64,000 nt of DNA from Papilionanthe hookeriana x Papilionanthe teres (taxonomy: Eukaryota > Streptophyta > Magnoliopsida > Asparagales > Orchidaceae): assembly GCA_022702705.1 (NCBI GenBank), contig CM040430.1:15075310-15139309 (forward strand). The letters run 5' to 3'. The notes under the pieces were generated by a model that saw nothing but the letters and a program-made list of their open reading frames with translations, was not told the origin of the DNA and did no database searches. A program made the position numbers and the translations under genes. Positions 25,601-40,600 of this stretch are shown one piece after another. The stretch's first letter is position 1, and every line of letters starts with the position of its first letter.

Positions 25601-28600
25601 ATTCTAAGAGCCAGCTTCATGCAGTCAGTTAGAGAAGCCCAGGTGGAAAAGGAATTGGTCTGATTAGAGGGAACCGAAGTAAAGATTAAGACTCTCACAC
25701 TCGTTCGAGAATTCTTTCATTGGTCTCGACCAACGAGAGATGTGGAGCGGCACGTCACGCAATGTCGGTTTTGTCATATAACCAAAACCAATGAATAGCA
25801 TGCAAAACTATAAACTCTATTATCAATATCGGAGGCCCCGTGTGTGCATGTCAGCATGAATTTTGTTGTGGGTTTTCCAGGGATGCAACGAAATTGATGG
25901 TTGTGGTGGATCGATTCTCGAAGATGACATATTCGATCGTTGGATACATCGCATGTTGTTGATTTGTACTTCATGGAGGTTGTGAAACTACACGTGGTAC
26001 CCAGGGCTATCACTTCCTACAGGGATGTCAAGGATCTGAGCCATTTTTGGAGGATGCTATGGGGAAAGCTGGGCACCAAACTTCTATTCAGTTCAATAGC
26101 TCGCACACATAATCATGGTCAGATGGAGGTAGTGAATAAGTCTAGAGAACCTTCTGAGGTGCATTGTGGAAAAAAATATTAAGCAGTGAGATTTGACTAT
26201 AGCTTAAGACGAATTTGATAACAATAGGCCTGCAAGTCAGACCACAGGACACACCACATTTGAGACTGTGTACAGGCACAACCTGCTCAAGCCATTTGAC
26301 TTGATACCTCTCCTATCGACACCAAACATTAACAAGGATGTTAAAGAACAAGTACATAGATTCATAAGCTCCATGAGGAGGTAAGGAAGGAAATCACTAA
26401 GCAGAACTGCTTACCAAGCACACAGAGAAATAAGAATGGGTAAAAAGTGACATTTCAAGAAGGGAACCTAGTGTGGATCCAGTTGAAGAAGACCACAAGT
26501 TGGAGCATTTAGAAAGCTCAAGCCTAGAGCAAATGAACCATTCAAGATCCTCAAGAAACTGAACGACAACGCCTATAAGATCGACCTTCCCATAGACTAC
26601 AATATCTCTACTACTTTCAATGTAGCGGACTTGACTCCGTACTACGCAAAACTAAAAGCTTCGACGAACGAAGTCGAAGCTCCCCAATCCCAGGAGATTG
26701 CCACGGGGCTCTTCGGAGAGGGTTGAACTAGTTGGAGAAGCGCAAAAATGATTCATCAAAGAGCCTCTAGGACAAGTTGGCCCATGTGCGGTTAGGTTTG
26801 CAGCCCAAGGGGAGAGACCATAACCTAGCTTAGAAAATCCTATCTCTATCTATTAGGGATAAAGCATCCCCTAGGGAAATACATGTTAAATTTGCTAACA
26901 TGCAGGCTCTCCGAGTAATTGGCTAAAACAAACATCTGGCTGCCATGAAAAAATCTAAAGGAGAAAAACGTTAGGATAGTACCAAACCCAAAAGGAAGAG
27001 AAGCAATCCAACAACAAGCCAATAACATCCGACATCTAAACCTTTTTGCTCCTAGTACCTACAAGTAAGGAGAAAAAACTACAATGAAGGGATTATTATT
27101 CATTCTAAACCAATGAGAATGAGAGACTTATCGAAGCATTATTATGTAGTTGGAGTGAAGGCAGTGAGAAGTCCGATTAACTAGAGGTGCTAACCAGCCG
27201 AAGTAGCTCTCACTTGCAATTCTTCACAAGCAGGCCTAAGTTAGGATATTTAACCATTACATATAGTGTGTTTCATGAGTGATATCATGGTGATCTCCTT
27301 GTCTTTTCTCTTTTTAGTAATGCTTACCAATATTGCCTAATAATTTAAATCCTCATCTTGAGTAATTATAATGATTCTGATCATGTATTATATGTAAAAT
27401 AGTAAACTAGAAAAGAGAACAAAAGTAAAAAAATATTGAATTACCATGGTCTACGCTAGAAGGCAAATCAAACATAGTGCAGATTTTGAGGCAAGGCATG
27501 GCAGGATGATGAGTTAAGACCAGTGGCAGCTTTTATCGTAAGGCATGTCATGACACATGCAACCCATGTAGTGAGAAATGAACTATATAGTGATGCAAGA
27601 CATCTTTGGTAGCCCGAACCATAAAGCATGTTGTGACAATCGCAACCTACTTGGTGAGGCATAAATTGTGTCTACTGATAAGATATTGATGAGAAGATTA
27701 CTTGGTTGAATGTTGATGGGGAAAGAAAAGGAGACGCATCAACCGTAACTATAATAAATTGGAATAAATGACACCCAAACTATATGATGACTAATAGTTT
27801 ATGACAATGTGATGTGAGTTAAATGCCTAATTTGAATATATTATTATGATCCAACATTTGGTCATATTGAAATATGAGTTTGTATACAACCTTTGCGCTT
27901 AGCCTTTTAATAATGAGTATTACACACACACACATGTATGCATGTATGCATGCATGCATGTATGCATGCATGCATGTATACATATATATATTTATTTATT
28001 TATTTAAAAGAAAATCGATATTTAACAGAGTATCTATTTCCCATGCCCTCACGGCCTATGATGAGAAACCCGAGCCATGTGCCTATAATTCAACCCCCCA
28101 CAAAACACGGCAGGGATTGAACCTTCACTAGAAGGGACTTACAGTGACCCCTCCATCAACTGGATAAGGATTGCGGCACATATATGTATGTATGTATATA
28201 TTTCGGTGTGTGTGTGCTCATTTTGGGTGTGCATGGTGCCCTTAAAAATATCAGTTGGACATCTCTTTGGCTGACTGAATGGTGGCTCCTTTTATGATGG
28301 GTGAATAACTAGAGTGTTAGCATTTGTTGAGATTTGAACAAGATCTCTTCCCTTGGATCGGAAAAATAAATCTATCTCATTTAGGAATTTTGAACGGTGA
28401 CATAAAATGCTGTTACTTGTGTTCAAATATAAGGAGGATTGATCAAGTATTTTCTATTTTCAGTAGGATTACATCATGGATCGGCTTTAAGCCCATATCG
28501 TTTTGCTTTAGTTATGGATGTCCTTACTAGATGTTTACAGAAAGATGTATCTTGGTATATGCTTTTCACTAATGATATCCTTTTTTGTGGAAGATACGAG

Positions 28601-31600
28601 AGAGAGTTCAAGAAAAACTTGAGTTATCAAGGTCAACTTTAGAATCTCAAGCTTTTTGTTTGAGTTGATCTAAAACTAAATACATGGTATGTAATTTTAA
28701 TAGTAGTAGATCTAGTGGCGGGTTAAAATAATTGATGATCAATTCATTAAAAAGAGTGAACATTTTAGATATACCGGGCCTATTGTTCAAAGTGATGAGA
28801 TATAAATGGGGATGTTATTAGTAGAATTCAAGTTGGATGTTGAAATGGACGAATGCATTAGATCTATTGAGTGAAAAAAAAAGTACCGCTTAGACTTAAA
28901 AAAAGAAAATTTATAAGATGGTGGTGAAACTTGCAATGTTTTATGGTACAAAATGTTGGCCCATAAGAGAGTAGCTAAAATTAGGTTCGCTAAAATGAGA
29001 ATACTCGGATGGATAAGTGGCTTTACACTTGAGAGACAAAATGCAAAACAAATATGTCTAGGAATGGGTTGGAGTAGCTCCGATGACAGATGGGATTAGA
29101 AAGAGTCGCCTTAGATTGTTTGATCACGTTAATAATAGAATTACATGCATAAATAAAGGTGAAATAAATAAATACAAAATATTATAGAAAGCCTATAAAC
29201 CGTACTTGCTAAAGGATTGCATCAAAGAAGGTCCTTATTTATCATCAGATGCAAGGCTTTTATTTATAAATGGTTACAGTTGTTTGTGTTAAAAATGAAG
29301 TGAAGATGCAAATTAAGTAGTGAGTTAAAGTGCTTCAAGTCACAAGCGCAGTTGGTTTCAAAATTAGGTTACAAACTTTCAAAATATGACTGCATGGGGA
29401 AATGTTAGAATAAATTAGATAATGCCTTGGTATTTATTAAATGACATATTCACACTGCATAACAAGAAAGACTAGGCGAAGTGTTATTAGCCCGAAGATT
29501 TCTACAGAATAAAAATGATCAAAGCAGTTAATGTTGCAGACCATCTACAGGTATTGTGTGTTTTACCGCAAGAAATGCTGTATCATTCCAGATAGCTCTT
29601 TCAAACTTTCTTTTTGCCTTGCTACTAAGAAAAATTGGCTTTGTGCGTAATGTCTCCAACAGATTCAAATCCATCAAAACTGTGTTGGTCCCAGAAGTAT
29701 CAGCATTGTAGCGGGCACGTAATGAACCCTTGAGGTCATAAACTCTTGAAACATTCCTTCCATAAAGGAGGTTCTCCATCACCATCAAGTCCATCTTCAC
29801 TTCCCTTCCACCTTTTAAGTGCTTGACAGTCACCTATTAAAAGAAATCAACCAAAAGATTATAGAGTCGTGCACATGTGCTCAGGTGAGTATAATAAAAC
29901 AGATGTAGCACCTGATAAATGCCAAGGACCTTAGCAAGGCTGGTCGGACATCCAGTATTTATTGAATCTGTCAAATAGTTGAAGTAATCCGGAGCAAAGT
30001 CTTCAAAAGAATCCAACTCTGTTCTTGTTACCTGTTTAATGATGAACCTTTCATCCAGTGACTTCGCAAAATACACATTACTTTTACCACCTTGGGCATT
30101 CCATTTCTTGCAGCGGCTTAGAGAACGAATGAAATCAAGATTATTTGGGCAGCATTTCTTCCTCAGTGCATCAAATTGCTTTGCAAAATAGCATGTAACA
30201 GAGAATTTTACTCTATCACCTTTAATTGAATAGTCATCGTCGAATGATAATTTAAAATGAAGATTTTTGTGATCTGCAATTCTACTCCCATGAAGCGGCT
30301 TAGACTCATCTAATCCATGGCCCACAGGATGAGTATCATCTCCTTGAAACTGAGAAAATGGTGAGCTTGTTAAACCAGTATTTAATTTGATGTCCTCAGA
30401 GTTTATCTCGCGATGGATAGCTTTGCGGCTTATGAAATTGGTATGTTCCTGTGAACAAATTGCATAGGATATAATGCTTGTTGGCTCATTGTCATAAAGT
30501 GCGATTACTACATCAATCTGGCCTCCTTGAGGTATTAGCAATCGGACTGCTTCACTCGCTATACAAGAAACTGATGAGATAAAGACAGGTTTATGACCAG
30601 AAAGTAAACCTAAACTGTTGATAGATGAAGGGGATCTCCGGATAAATTCCGGACTGCTAGGGATTGAAAACATGCCACCAGAAATTCTGGAGGAATCAAA
30701 TGATTTGACTGAAGACAAATGCAATGAAAGAGGAGGTAATCCTTGACGGAGTCTGTTCCTCGGTCTCAAAGCAAAATCAAAAGAACTGATCCTGACTGGA
30801 GACATCAATTTCTTGCCGCGTGGACTATTCATCAGACTATGTTGTCCAAACAAGTCAGCTTCTTCATCACTGGAAAGCTGACCCGTATGTGATTGGCTCG
30901 AACCAGTCCATGCCAAATCAATTCTATCAGACAAGTTAGATGCTTGTGGCTTTGCACCCATCGAGCAAAAATCTCTCCCAATGCATCCTAATTGATCTAC
31001 ATCCCCTCTATTACATTGACTAGAAATCAAATTGAGACCTGCAGCACCAACATAGCCTTCGACCGTCTCAATTGACAAGTCCATCTCAGCAAAGTTACTT
31101 GTATTGTATTCTAAAATCTGCTTGCCGAACTCTTCATGTAGCTTTGTATTGCAGTTCTCTGAGAGGGAGGGTGACCTCACATTGCATTCCACAGATGTAC
31201 CACTCAGTTCCTCCTTAAAAACAGGTTTAGTCCTGAGCTCGGTATTGATGCAATGAGTAATTTCTTTTGGAGATTGGGGATGAACCATAGCATTAGAACC
31301 TTTTGAATTGGAAAAGGAATCTAGCAGACAAAGCCGACGATCCCACATGACAGAGTCAATTAGAAGTTTGCGTTTCAACCGATTTAGTTCTAAGATATCA
31401 AGAGTTCCTTGAGAAATTTGACCATTCTCCACAGATGCTGGTTTGAGCAAGACCTGCTCAATATGAAAAAGAGAGCCTGAGTTCAGCGCCACAATTTAAC
31501 ATAAAACTAGGTAAGACTATCACAATCATGAAATTAACTTACATCATAATCCGTTTTATCTCTTTGCAGGACATCTTTCAGCTCTAAAAGATGCTTGTGT

Positions 31601-34600
31601 ATAATTTCCTTTATGGGTTCACTATCACATCTTGAAATCTTCAGCTCAATTTTCTCAAAGGCGCTAAAGATCTCCAAGTGCAGGGAGTTCAAACATGAAA
31701 GGGTCTGTAGAGAAACAAACGAATAAAGCCTTTAACACATGATGCTTAAAACTATTCAGGGAAAAGAACAGTACAAGTTCAACAGCATACCAGATTTGCC
31801 TCGCCTCTCAGCCACTCCTGCATAGTGTGACAAGAAAAATCAAGCACCAGAGGTGGTAAACATACAGAAAGAATGTCTACATGTGAATAGCGAAAGAAAG
31901 CAACCATATTGCCAAACCTGTCAAAGAAAATAATCAGAACCATGCCTTTATAAACAAATTTCAAGCATGTTTGCAGCAACCATTCCTAAAGAAAATACCC
32001 ATAGAAGCGAAGGCAATCTTTTTGCAGAGAATGGCCACAACTTGCTAAACGATTAGCAGTTGCATGGTTTGAAAAACTAAGCTCCAAAAACTTCCCAAAA
32101 GATAGACTCCAAGCTGCATCAGACAGGACTACTCTATGCGTAGCAGGTGGGATTCCATCCCTGGGTTCACACATGAGACACCTATGCCACATCCATATCC
32201 TTCCATCTCGCTCACCAGGCAACTTCATTGAAGTCAGTCGCTTAACACTTATTGTAAGGCTGCCTTGCTGGTGAGTATAACTTCGGATATGAACGTCAGC
32301 TGGTTCATTGCAAGATCTGCAGCTGGAAGTCTGCTAAGAAGGGAAGGAAATCATAGGAAATCATATGTATGTATCTATGTATCAAAAATACACACACTCT
32401 GAACACAAGTATTACCTGATCAAACAAGTCCTCATGGAGATACCTTCCTAATGGTTTATCAAAACTACCATAAAACTTGATACGGAAAAGTTGAGAGCGT
32501 TCACACACAGTTCCTTTAGGAATGCATGTACTTGACAGAGAAACTAAGATGCTCTGGCTGTCAGCTGTGCAATAGTACTCATCAGGAACCTCCAAGTAAT
32601 CATTTCTGTCAACATTTTCAGCAGATATCAATGGCTTATAAGTAGATATGCTTCTTTTATCGCTCATTGGACTATCATCTCCAACCTGAATTCTGGCATT
32701 TATTGTACTATGACACCTAGGTTGTTTACATAGGCCAACATTTCTAGTGCTCTTCATCTCACCTAGAGTGTTATAGGTGGATAAACAAGATATATCATTA
32801 GAGAGCTTGTCGTTAAGTGAACAATTATGATCATTTTGCTCACCAGCAATTTTAAGGATACTCTCATTAAGAAATAAAGCATCTGAGCACACAAATGGGC
32901 TTTGATGTTTTTCTGCAATTGGCTGTGCTATGCTGGACCCAGCTGAAATTGAGGCCTTAGTCACAACAACATCAGCATCCATTACATTCTCCGAAATAAA
33001 GCTCAAGCCCTTGATGGGAAGTTTAGGAAGTGTGGCGCCCTCATTTGCAAGAAAAGAGGTCTCAAGTGATAGATGATAGGCTGCAAAGATTGCCAACGAA
33101 ATAACACGCTTAACTTTTTTCAGCTCCTCAAGACATGGGCCTCTCAGAATAACCTGCACGTTTCAGAGACTGAATTTGGTAAGATAAATAGATTTAATAA
33201 TTGATATTTATAACTGGAAATAAAAAAGAGTATCGATCAATCAGAAATGCTTAACTTACCATGTCAATAAGTTCCCTGATCAAATTCATTAGCAGATTTT
33301 GCTAGAGAGACAGGTAATTTGGCAAGCATACTTCAATATGGAAAGAATATTATAAAGAAAATACCTCAAATCTTTTATCACATGCATTAATAAAAATTTT
33401 TTAAATGCCCTACTCCAAGCAATATACAAAGGGTAACGGGGTGAAGAACTAGTTGTAAAGGGAATAAAACAGAAACAAAGTTTAGGAAGATGCAGAAAAT
33501 TTTCATGTAGAATATTTACTGAAGGATTTTTATATGATCAAAAGCTACTTGGACATTGAATATTGCAAATATGTGCAGAAAATTGGCAGATATTTTGAGG
33601 GGAGTATAGTAGCTAAATCTATTAAACTACTTTAAATAACAAAAAACAGGCCTAATCGGCTAATAATCCATGAGCAAACACTGTCAAGTGAATTTATCAT
33701 CACAAGAACATGAGGTTATATAGAAAGCATGCATCACATTTTAACAAACAAACAAAGTGATGCAGAAAGCAGTACAAAGTGGGCCTTTATTACAAACCAT
33801 GCATCTTTTGGAATTATAAAGAAGTCTTGTCAGGCTTAAGACTGGTGCAAAAGGAAGTTTTCTCATAGATTTATTGTGTCTTCCAGAATAATAAGAAGAG
33901 GCCTAAATTATAACTCAAATTATTGATATGCATAGAAGCACATTCAACTTCTACCATCTATATCTTTATTCTGACCATGATAGGAACGAGACAAGTTTCC
34001 ACCGAGATTAAGGCAAAATAAAATATCCTATCCACTGAAATAAAATAACACAATCCCAAATACATAAATGATAGACCTGCAATTCAAAAGGTAGACAATT
34101 CTCACCCAAACTCTAACCCTAAGATTCAATATAAGAAACACATACCCCAATCCTAATTCTATTAAGCCCTACTTATACCAAATAATAGTAATTAACAAAT
34201 GACTAAATTGCCCTTTCAGTCTTTCGCCTAAAATAGGTCTTCAAATTATTCGGCGGCTCGACATGGGTTTGGTGGAACCACTCAACACAGTGGAGCACAA
34301 GGTGAAAGGCGCTAGTCTACAACTACTCGCCTCCCAATAAGACACATTATCCTCAAGATGAATGAAAAAAAACTATTCTTGGATCAAATCATATGGCTCT
34401 CACGTGGCACTATAATTTGACAATCCTTTCAATTCAATCAACACTTCTTTCGAACCTGTCAATTCCTAGCGCACCCCTTTAACTCAAGGGGCTCCAAGAG
34501 ACTTCTATATCCTCAATCAAAGTAAGGTCAAGTGAAGAAGAGGACACATTATCATCAATAAAACGTCTCAACTGTGATATGTGGAATATTGGATGGAGTG

Positions 34601-37600
34601 TCGATGAAGTAGGCAATTGTAAATGATAATCCACTGCCTCAATGTGCTCAATGATCTCATAAGAACCAAATAGTGTGGGAAGAGCTTCACATTTCAACAT
34701 CTGGCCAAAGTTTTATGCCGAAAGGGTTGGAGTGTTAGATACACCCTATTTACTATCACAAATTGCACATTCCTTCAATGTCTGTCGAGCTGTTTTTTCA
34801 TAAATTATTGAGCTTTTCAATAAATGTCTTTTCAATTCCGCCAACACCTTGTCCCTCACTTCTAAGTACTAATCCATTAAAGACATTGGCGTAGTGCTGT
34901 GTCCATAATGAGCCAAATGGGGTGGACCGCGACCATATAAAACTCTAAAGAGTGGTTTGGAAAGTTATATGATAAAAAATATTATACAAATGCTTTGCTC
35001 GGTATAGCTATTTAGCCCACTGCTGGATCGGATACATAGCAAAGCAAATAGGTCTCCACGCTCTGATTCACAACTTCGAGCTGTACTTCAATCCCGTGAG
35101 TGGTACATTGTACTTCTTCAATATGTAACCTCGCATTCTAAGCAACTCCCTCCAGAAATGACCCGAGAGAACCTTGTCTCAATCCAACAATATCGATTCT
35201 AGAATCCCATGCAAATGCACAAAGTCCCGTATATAAATAGTGATGACAAAAACAATAGTGTAAAAATGACATAAATGTACTAAGTGAGCGTACTTGCTCA
35301 ACCGGTCCACTCCTTTTAACTAGGGTAAGCCTTCAATGAAATCCATTGTCACCTACTCCCATACCTTTTTTTGGTAATGTTAGAGGTTGTAGCAACCCGC
35401 CAGACGCTAACGTCATGTACTTGTGTCATTAGTACACATCACATTTTAAGACAATGTCCTCCACATCCTTTCTCATTCCCACACAAGTTTACTGCTATCC
35501 TCCACCATGTTTTGAGCATGCCCGAGTACCCCTCAAGAGCACTATCTTGAAACTTATACAATAATATGTGTCTTGAACTTTGGGATAATACATAGTGTCC
35601 TTGGTAAAGTAACCGTTGGTCATTCAGTGAATAACTGAGATAGCTGTTCTCACCATTCAATAAAGTCGATCAAATCTTCTCATGTTCCTCATCTGCCTCA
35701 CTCTCTTTTCTTAGGACCTCCCAATCTAAGGAACTAAGAATGTTAACAATTGAGGTTTTTCCATCCATTGTGATAAGACATCAGCGACATTATTCTCTAA
35801 TATTGGACAACACTAAATCTCAATGTCATATCCCAACAACTTAGCCACCTCTAATGTTTATCAATCACCATAAATTATTTTGACACAAATTTAAAGTTGC
35901 GTTGATCTGTTTGTACTGCAAAATGTTGTCCCAACAAATTAGGTCACATTTCCGAATATCAAACACAATCGCCGTAAGCTCCCGCTCATAAAATAACTTC
36001 TGTATGGAACTTGCAGTCACACTTTGCTGAAATAAGCGATAGGTCATTGACACTGTATGACGACTACGCCTAACCCATTATCTGAAGCATCCATCTCTAG
36101 AATGAATGGTTGGCTGAAGTTAGGTAACGCCAGCATTGGTACACTCGTCATAACCCTTTTTAACTTCTCAAAAGCTTGGGTTAATGCTTCCTCTATTGAA
36201 ATTATTTTTCTTCAATTGCTCTATCACCGGCCACACAATTAAGCTATAACATTTCATGAACTTTCGAGAGTACCCTGCAAATCCTAGAAATCTTCTCAAC
36301 TCCTTCAAGATCTTAGATAGTGACCAATCTAACATCGCCACCACCATCAATTGATCTGCCAAAGCCCCTGCAGTCAACACTACATGTCCTAAGTACTCCC
36401 TCCACTTCGGTTGCACAAATGAACACTTCTTCAACTTAGCTTAGAGCTGGTATTCATCGAGTATGGTCAACACCTGTAAATGCTTAATGTGGTCTTCCAA
36501 GGAGCGTTTGTACACTAGAATATCACAAAAGAACACCAACACAAACTTCTGAATGTTGAAACACATTGTTTATCAATGATTGAAATATAGTCGGGGAGTT
36601 GGTGAGCTTGAATGGCAAAACCAAAATGACACAGGCATCCCTTCTACGATAATGTGGGCCATCCAAAGGCAAAAGCAGGATCATGTCCTGCATGCAGAAG
36701 TTCCCAGAAATGTAAGTAATGACCTGGCTGCTTTGCCTGGACCAAACCGATTCAGGTGCTGTCCCTTTTGAGGAGTCGACTGGTTTTCATCCTATTCTAA
36801 TTTATCTATTGTCATGAGTCGAGGGGAAAGTTTTCGTGAATTTTTTTGGGATAGTTGCAAACGTCTCTATCTCTTTGAGGGTTGTATTCAAGAGTTTGGG
36901 TGATGCTCCAACTGTATCTCACTCCCAAAGTGGTGATTATCTTCCCTATCCCCGTTCCACATCCTCACATCGCTCCCGATCACCCCTTCCTTGATGCAGC
37001 AACCCAAACAACTACATACCTTAGTTTTTCGTGCAATTTCCCACTTTACCTCTAGTGGTCCTGCAATTCAGCACATCCCCATTTGCTGCCGACACCCTCC
37101 TCCATTGTTTTCGCAATCCAGAATAACACCTCCCCAGTCGTTTAGTAGTTGTAAAGCCCCTTGTCTCTGCTGCCTCCGCCCAGGACAACTTGTTTTCTCG
37201 TTGTTCCGGCTGTTTCTCTCCTTACCATTGTTGCCACCATCATCCCCTAGTTGTTGCCCCAATACCCCACCATCGGCCTTCCAACGTCCCTAAACTACCT
37301 CTCTAGAGGTCCAAACCATTGTCGATCACCCCCACCGCCCTAAGATCCACCCTAGGCTGAGTTTGTACTATCATTTGGCGCATTTTCATATTTCTGGGTG
37401 TCGTGTTGTTATTTCCCTTTTCAATGTGTCTGTTGTAATTTTCTATTAGTTTATTCAGTAATACTATTTAATTTTTCTATCATTTCTTGGGTCAACTCCA
37501 GTATCACGAATATTCATACTGACCCTTATGAGTCGAAAAGCAGTTATTTGCACATCCGATGGCCGCATCCTAAGCTTATGCTATCAAAACTTCAAGTCAA

Positions 37601-40600
37601 TCTTAGAAAATATAACAACCCGAAACAACTTGTCTAGTAGCTCATCAATCATTGAGATGAGAAATTTGTCAGGTACAATTTCCTTTTTCAAAGCCTGATA
37701 ATCCACACAGAAACATCAACACCATTCCTCCTTCACTAGCAAAACCGGGCTAAAGAAAAAGGCTCACACTATGATGTATAATCCTTGCCTCTAACATCTC
37801 TAGGATCAATCTCTCAATATCATTCTTCTTCACATAAGGCAGTACGGCGCACATTGATGGGAGAAACCCCAACCTCAAGATTATTGCATGCTCTTCTTCA
37901 TTCTGAGGAGGTAATCCACGCGGCAACTGATTTTTTTTAAATTGTAGTAGGAGTTGTTAGACAACTGTTGGAATATTTGTTAACTCCACATCATTTGTTT
38001 CTCCCATGTTATACCACTCAATCAAGAACTTCAACGTTGCATTCTAAATTTCCCTAACCATGATCTTGAGTTTACCAATGTCTTACACAAACTAAGAGCC
38101 ACTGTGAACCACTACCGTCTCATCTTTCTCCTGAAACTCCATATTAAGAGTTTCTAATTCATCTTAGTCTCCTCTAAGGATTGCAACATTTTCATAACAC
38201 TATTCTATCAATGCTCCTAAAATCCAAGGGAAGTTAATCCTCCATCAACCGAATACTCTAAAATGTCAAATTCAATCATTTACAAACTCTCCTGTTTTCT
38301 CCACATGTACCATCATTATCATTACTCCAAAGCTTTGTGTATCAGCCATTTCAAGCCCCAATGGCTCTACTAGAAGAGTGGAGATAAAGTTATGAGTGAC
38401 CTCACTATCTACCAAAACTACTATGTCTTGCTCCCCGATTTGTCGCCAAAATTTCATAGTGTGGTTCAATGTAAACCCCATCACAAAATTCAATAAAAAT
38501 TCTATCACATCCAAGTGAGTGTTCCTCCACCACAAGCATCTCTATTTTTTCAACTCCTGCCTTCCCATCACACAATGTGAGTGTTCCTCCACCACAAGCT
38601 CCTCTGTTTTTCATCTCCTGCCTCCTCATCACGCAATGTGAACTTGCAATATATGATCCATGCATATGTGTTCTAGGGCAAACTTCTTATCACACCAAAT
38701 ACATAATCCTTGACATGCTTCTCTTGAATTTGTCTCTGTAAATTTTTTGAAGGTCAATCCAAATAGCAGCTCATTATTCCCCTCTAGTTGAGTCTCTATC
38801 TAGAATTTCATTATGAGCTTTTGGTATCATCATTTTTGTAGCATTTTGAAATGGTGTTCCAACGATGTTACTCCTATTAGCCCATTCCATTAATTTTTAT
38901 CTTCAATAATTGGGCTAATTTGATAATTTTCCTCGATCCTCATGGTCTCAACAAACGAAGTATTACTCAAATCTCAGGCTTCAACCCCTTCATAAAGTTT
39001 CCTTCCAATACTACCTCTGACATCCCTCTCAAAAAACCGGATAACATCTCAAATTTTTCCTTATACTTCATGACGAATCCTTCCTAGACCAATACAAAAA
39101 ACTGCTCATGTAAATCCTCATCTCTTGAGGTTCAAAAACGCTACAAAAGTCGGTCCTTGAATTCTTTCTAAGTTCTGATTAGCCGACGTTGTTCTATCCA
39201 TTGATACCGCTCTAAAGCCTTCCCTTTCAAACACAAGCCACCATCATCAATTTTTCTTCCTCCGTCAGCTCATTAACAACAAAATATTTCTCCACGCAAT
39301 AAACCAAATCATCGACATTCCCTCCTTCATAAATCGATATCTCCAACTTCTTTATGTGTGAGACTACTCCCCAATTTTCTAAATCGAAGTTCGTTCCACC
39401 CATGAAGCGGTAGTTAGGTTCCCTTCATCAGCCTATATTGATTTCTCTTCTTCCATAAGTTTAGACCATCCCATAATCAGCTCATCCAACCCCACAGGCT
39501 CCAGAATCGCCTTCCTTTCAGAAGACTATCAGGATTGCTGCAACAAAAGGCACTAGCATGGTTGGATGCAACCCTCGGTCGAGGTCCCACCTACCATGGT
39601 TCCCTGTTCTAGACCAAAATCCTTCGAATTGAGTTTCTCCAGCACGGAATCGCACGGCGCCGACCGGTTTGCGTGCTATCATTCGCTTCAGCCCTCCTGA
39701 TGTCAGCAAGCCCTACAATCCAAATTCCTTCATATCGGTCGTCTCCAAGCCCGAATTGCGTGCCAACGTGCATTTCCCTCTTCTTCTGCTTGTTTAGGCC
39801 CTCCGTATATTGCAAGTTTCCTTTTAGGTGTTGTTTCTTAGATCTGCTCCCGACAATTTCACTCAATCCTGCAACCCCAAATCCACTTAAGGTAATGACA
39901 TTGCCCCCTACGTAACACTAATGTCGCATGATTCCTTCCGATTGTTGCCGCTCAAGTCCCAACCAGACACCTTTACTTGACCCCACAACAAGAAGCGGCG
40001 GGCTTGCATGGAATTTTGTGATCTTCTTCATCTTTTCTTTCAGGGGTCGTGAATCTATGGTCAAGTACCACACCTTCATGGACGAGAAAAGCTTCCCAAT
40101 TCCCAATCTAATTTGGCTCACCTCTTCCTCTAAATTCTCTTGTATTCCTTTACTCCAAAGTATGGCTCTAATACCAAGTTGATAGGAACAAGACAAGTTT
40201 CTATCGAGGTTAGGGCAAAATAAAATACATTACTCCACCACAGAAAATAACACAATATCAAATACATAAAGATAGACCATGGGAACTTAATCATGTTCAT
40301 CATTATTTCCGCCACCACTTACTTTAAAAGCTCAATATGATAAATTTTATAATATAAAACTTATGTTTTTTGCTACTACACGTGAAATATTCAATGATTA
40401 ATGAGTAGCTTTAATTGAAAGTGCTCTCCTATTATTATGAAGGATAATTAATCATAGGGGCTTGTGTCTATGAGACCTCAAATCCCATATCAAAAAGTCC
40501 TCACAAAATGGGGTGAGGTGAAATCTCTAGGTAGTGTCTAATCTACAAGTCAATCGGCCTTTTGAAAATTTGACTCGGAATACAAAATAGAAAGCTCTCA

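Larger units (their letters stand above)
16669..29566 (-). other. FAB1 intron 10, 12,898 bp, filled with nested insertions
   Basis: Donor GCG|GTAAAA (29566 side) and acceptor TTTACAG (16669 side) join in phase 0. The intron holds, in + coordinates, a copia element (17015-21202) with plastid DNA inside, a MITE (21760), an RTE LINE tail (22600), a Ty3/gypsy element (23860-26720), microsatellites (27930) and a degenerate RTE LINE RT (28320-29110). Confidence 0.85.
33978..40283 (-). mobile_element. Degenerate Ty3/gypsy element with LTR remnants and primer-binding site
   Basis: Direct repeats TGATAGGAAC..GACAAGTTTC lie at 33978 and 40180. On the minus strand the right LTR ends CCTATCA and is followed by ACTTGGTATTAGAGCC (about 40164-40179), close to an initiator-Met tRNA primer site. 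From right to left: gag remnants (39700-38600); protease VLVDSEVTHNFIS (about 38440); RT VDYQALKKEIVPDKF (37700) and TNSPTIFQSL; YKRSLEDHIKHL (36500); LKELRRFLGFAGYSRKF; RNase H (36050); and an integrase C-terminal/chromodomain-like end HPIFHISQLRRFIDD (34610). Many stops. Confidence 0.8.

Noticed and set aside
36991..37293. Pro/Ser-rich ORF of 100 codons
   Set aside because: It lies inside the solo LTR and is a product of pyrimidine-rich composition.
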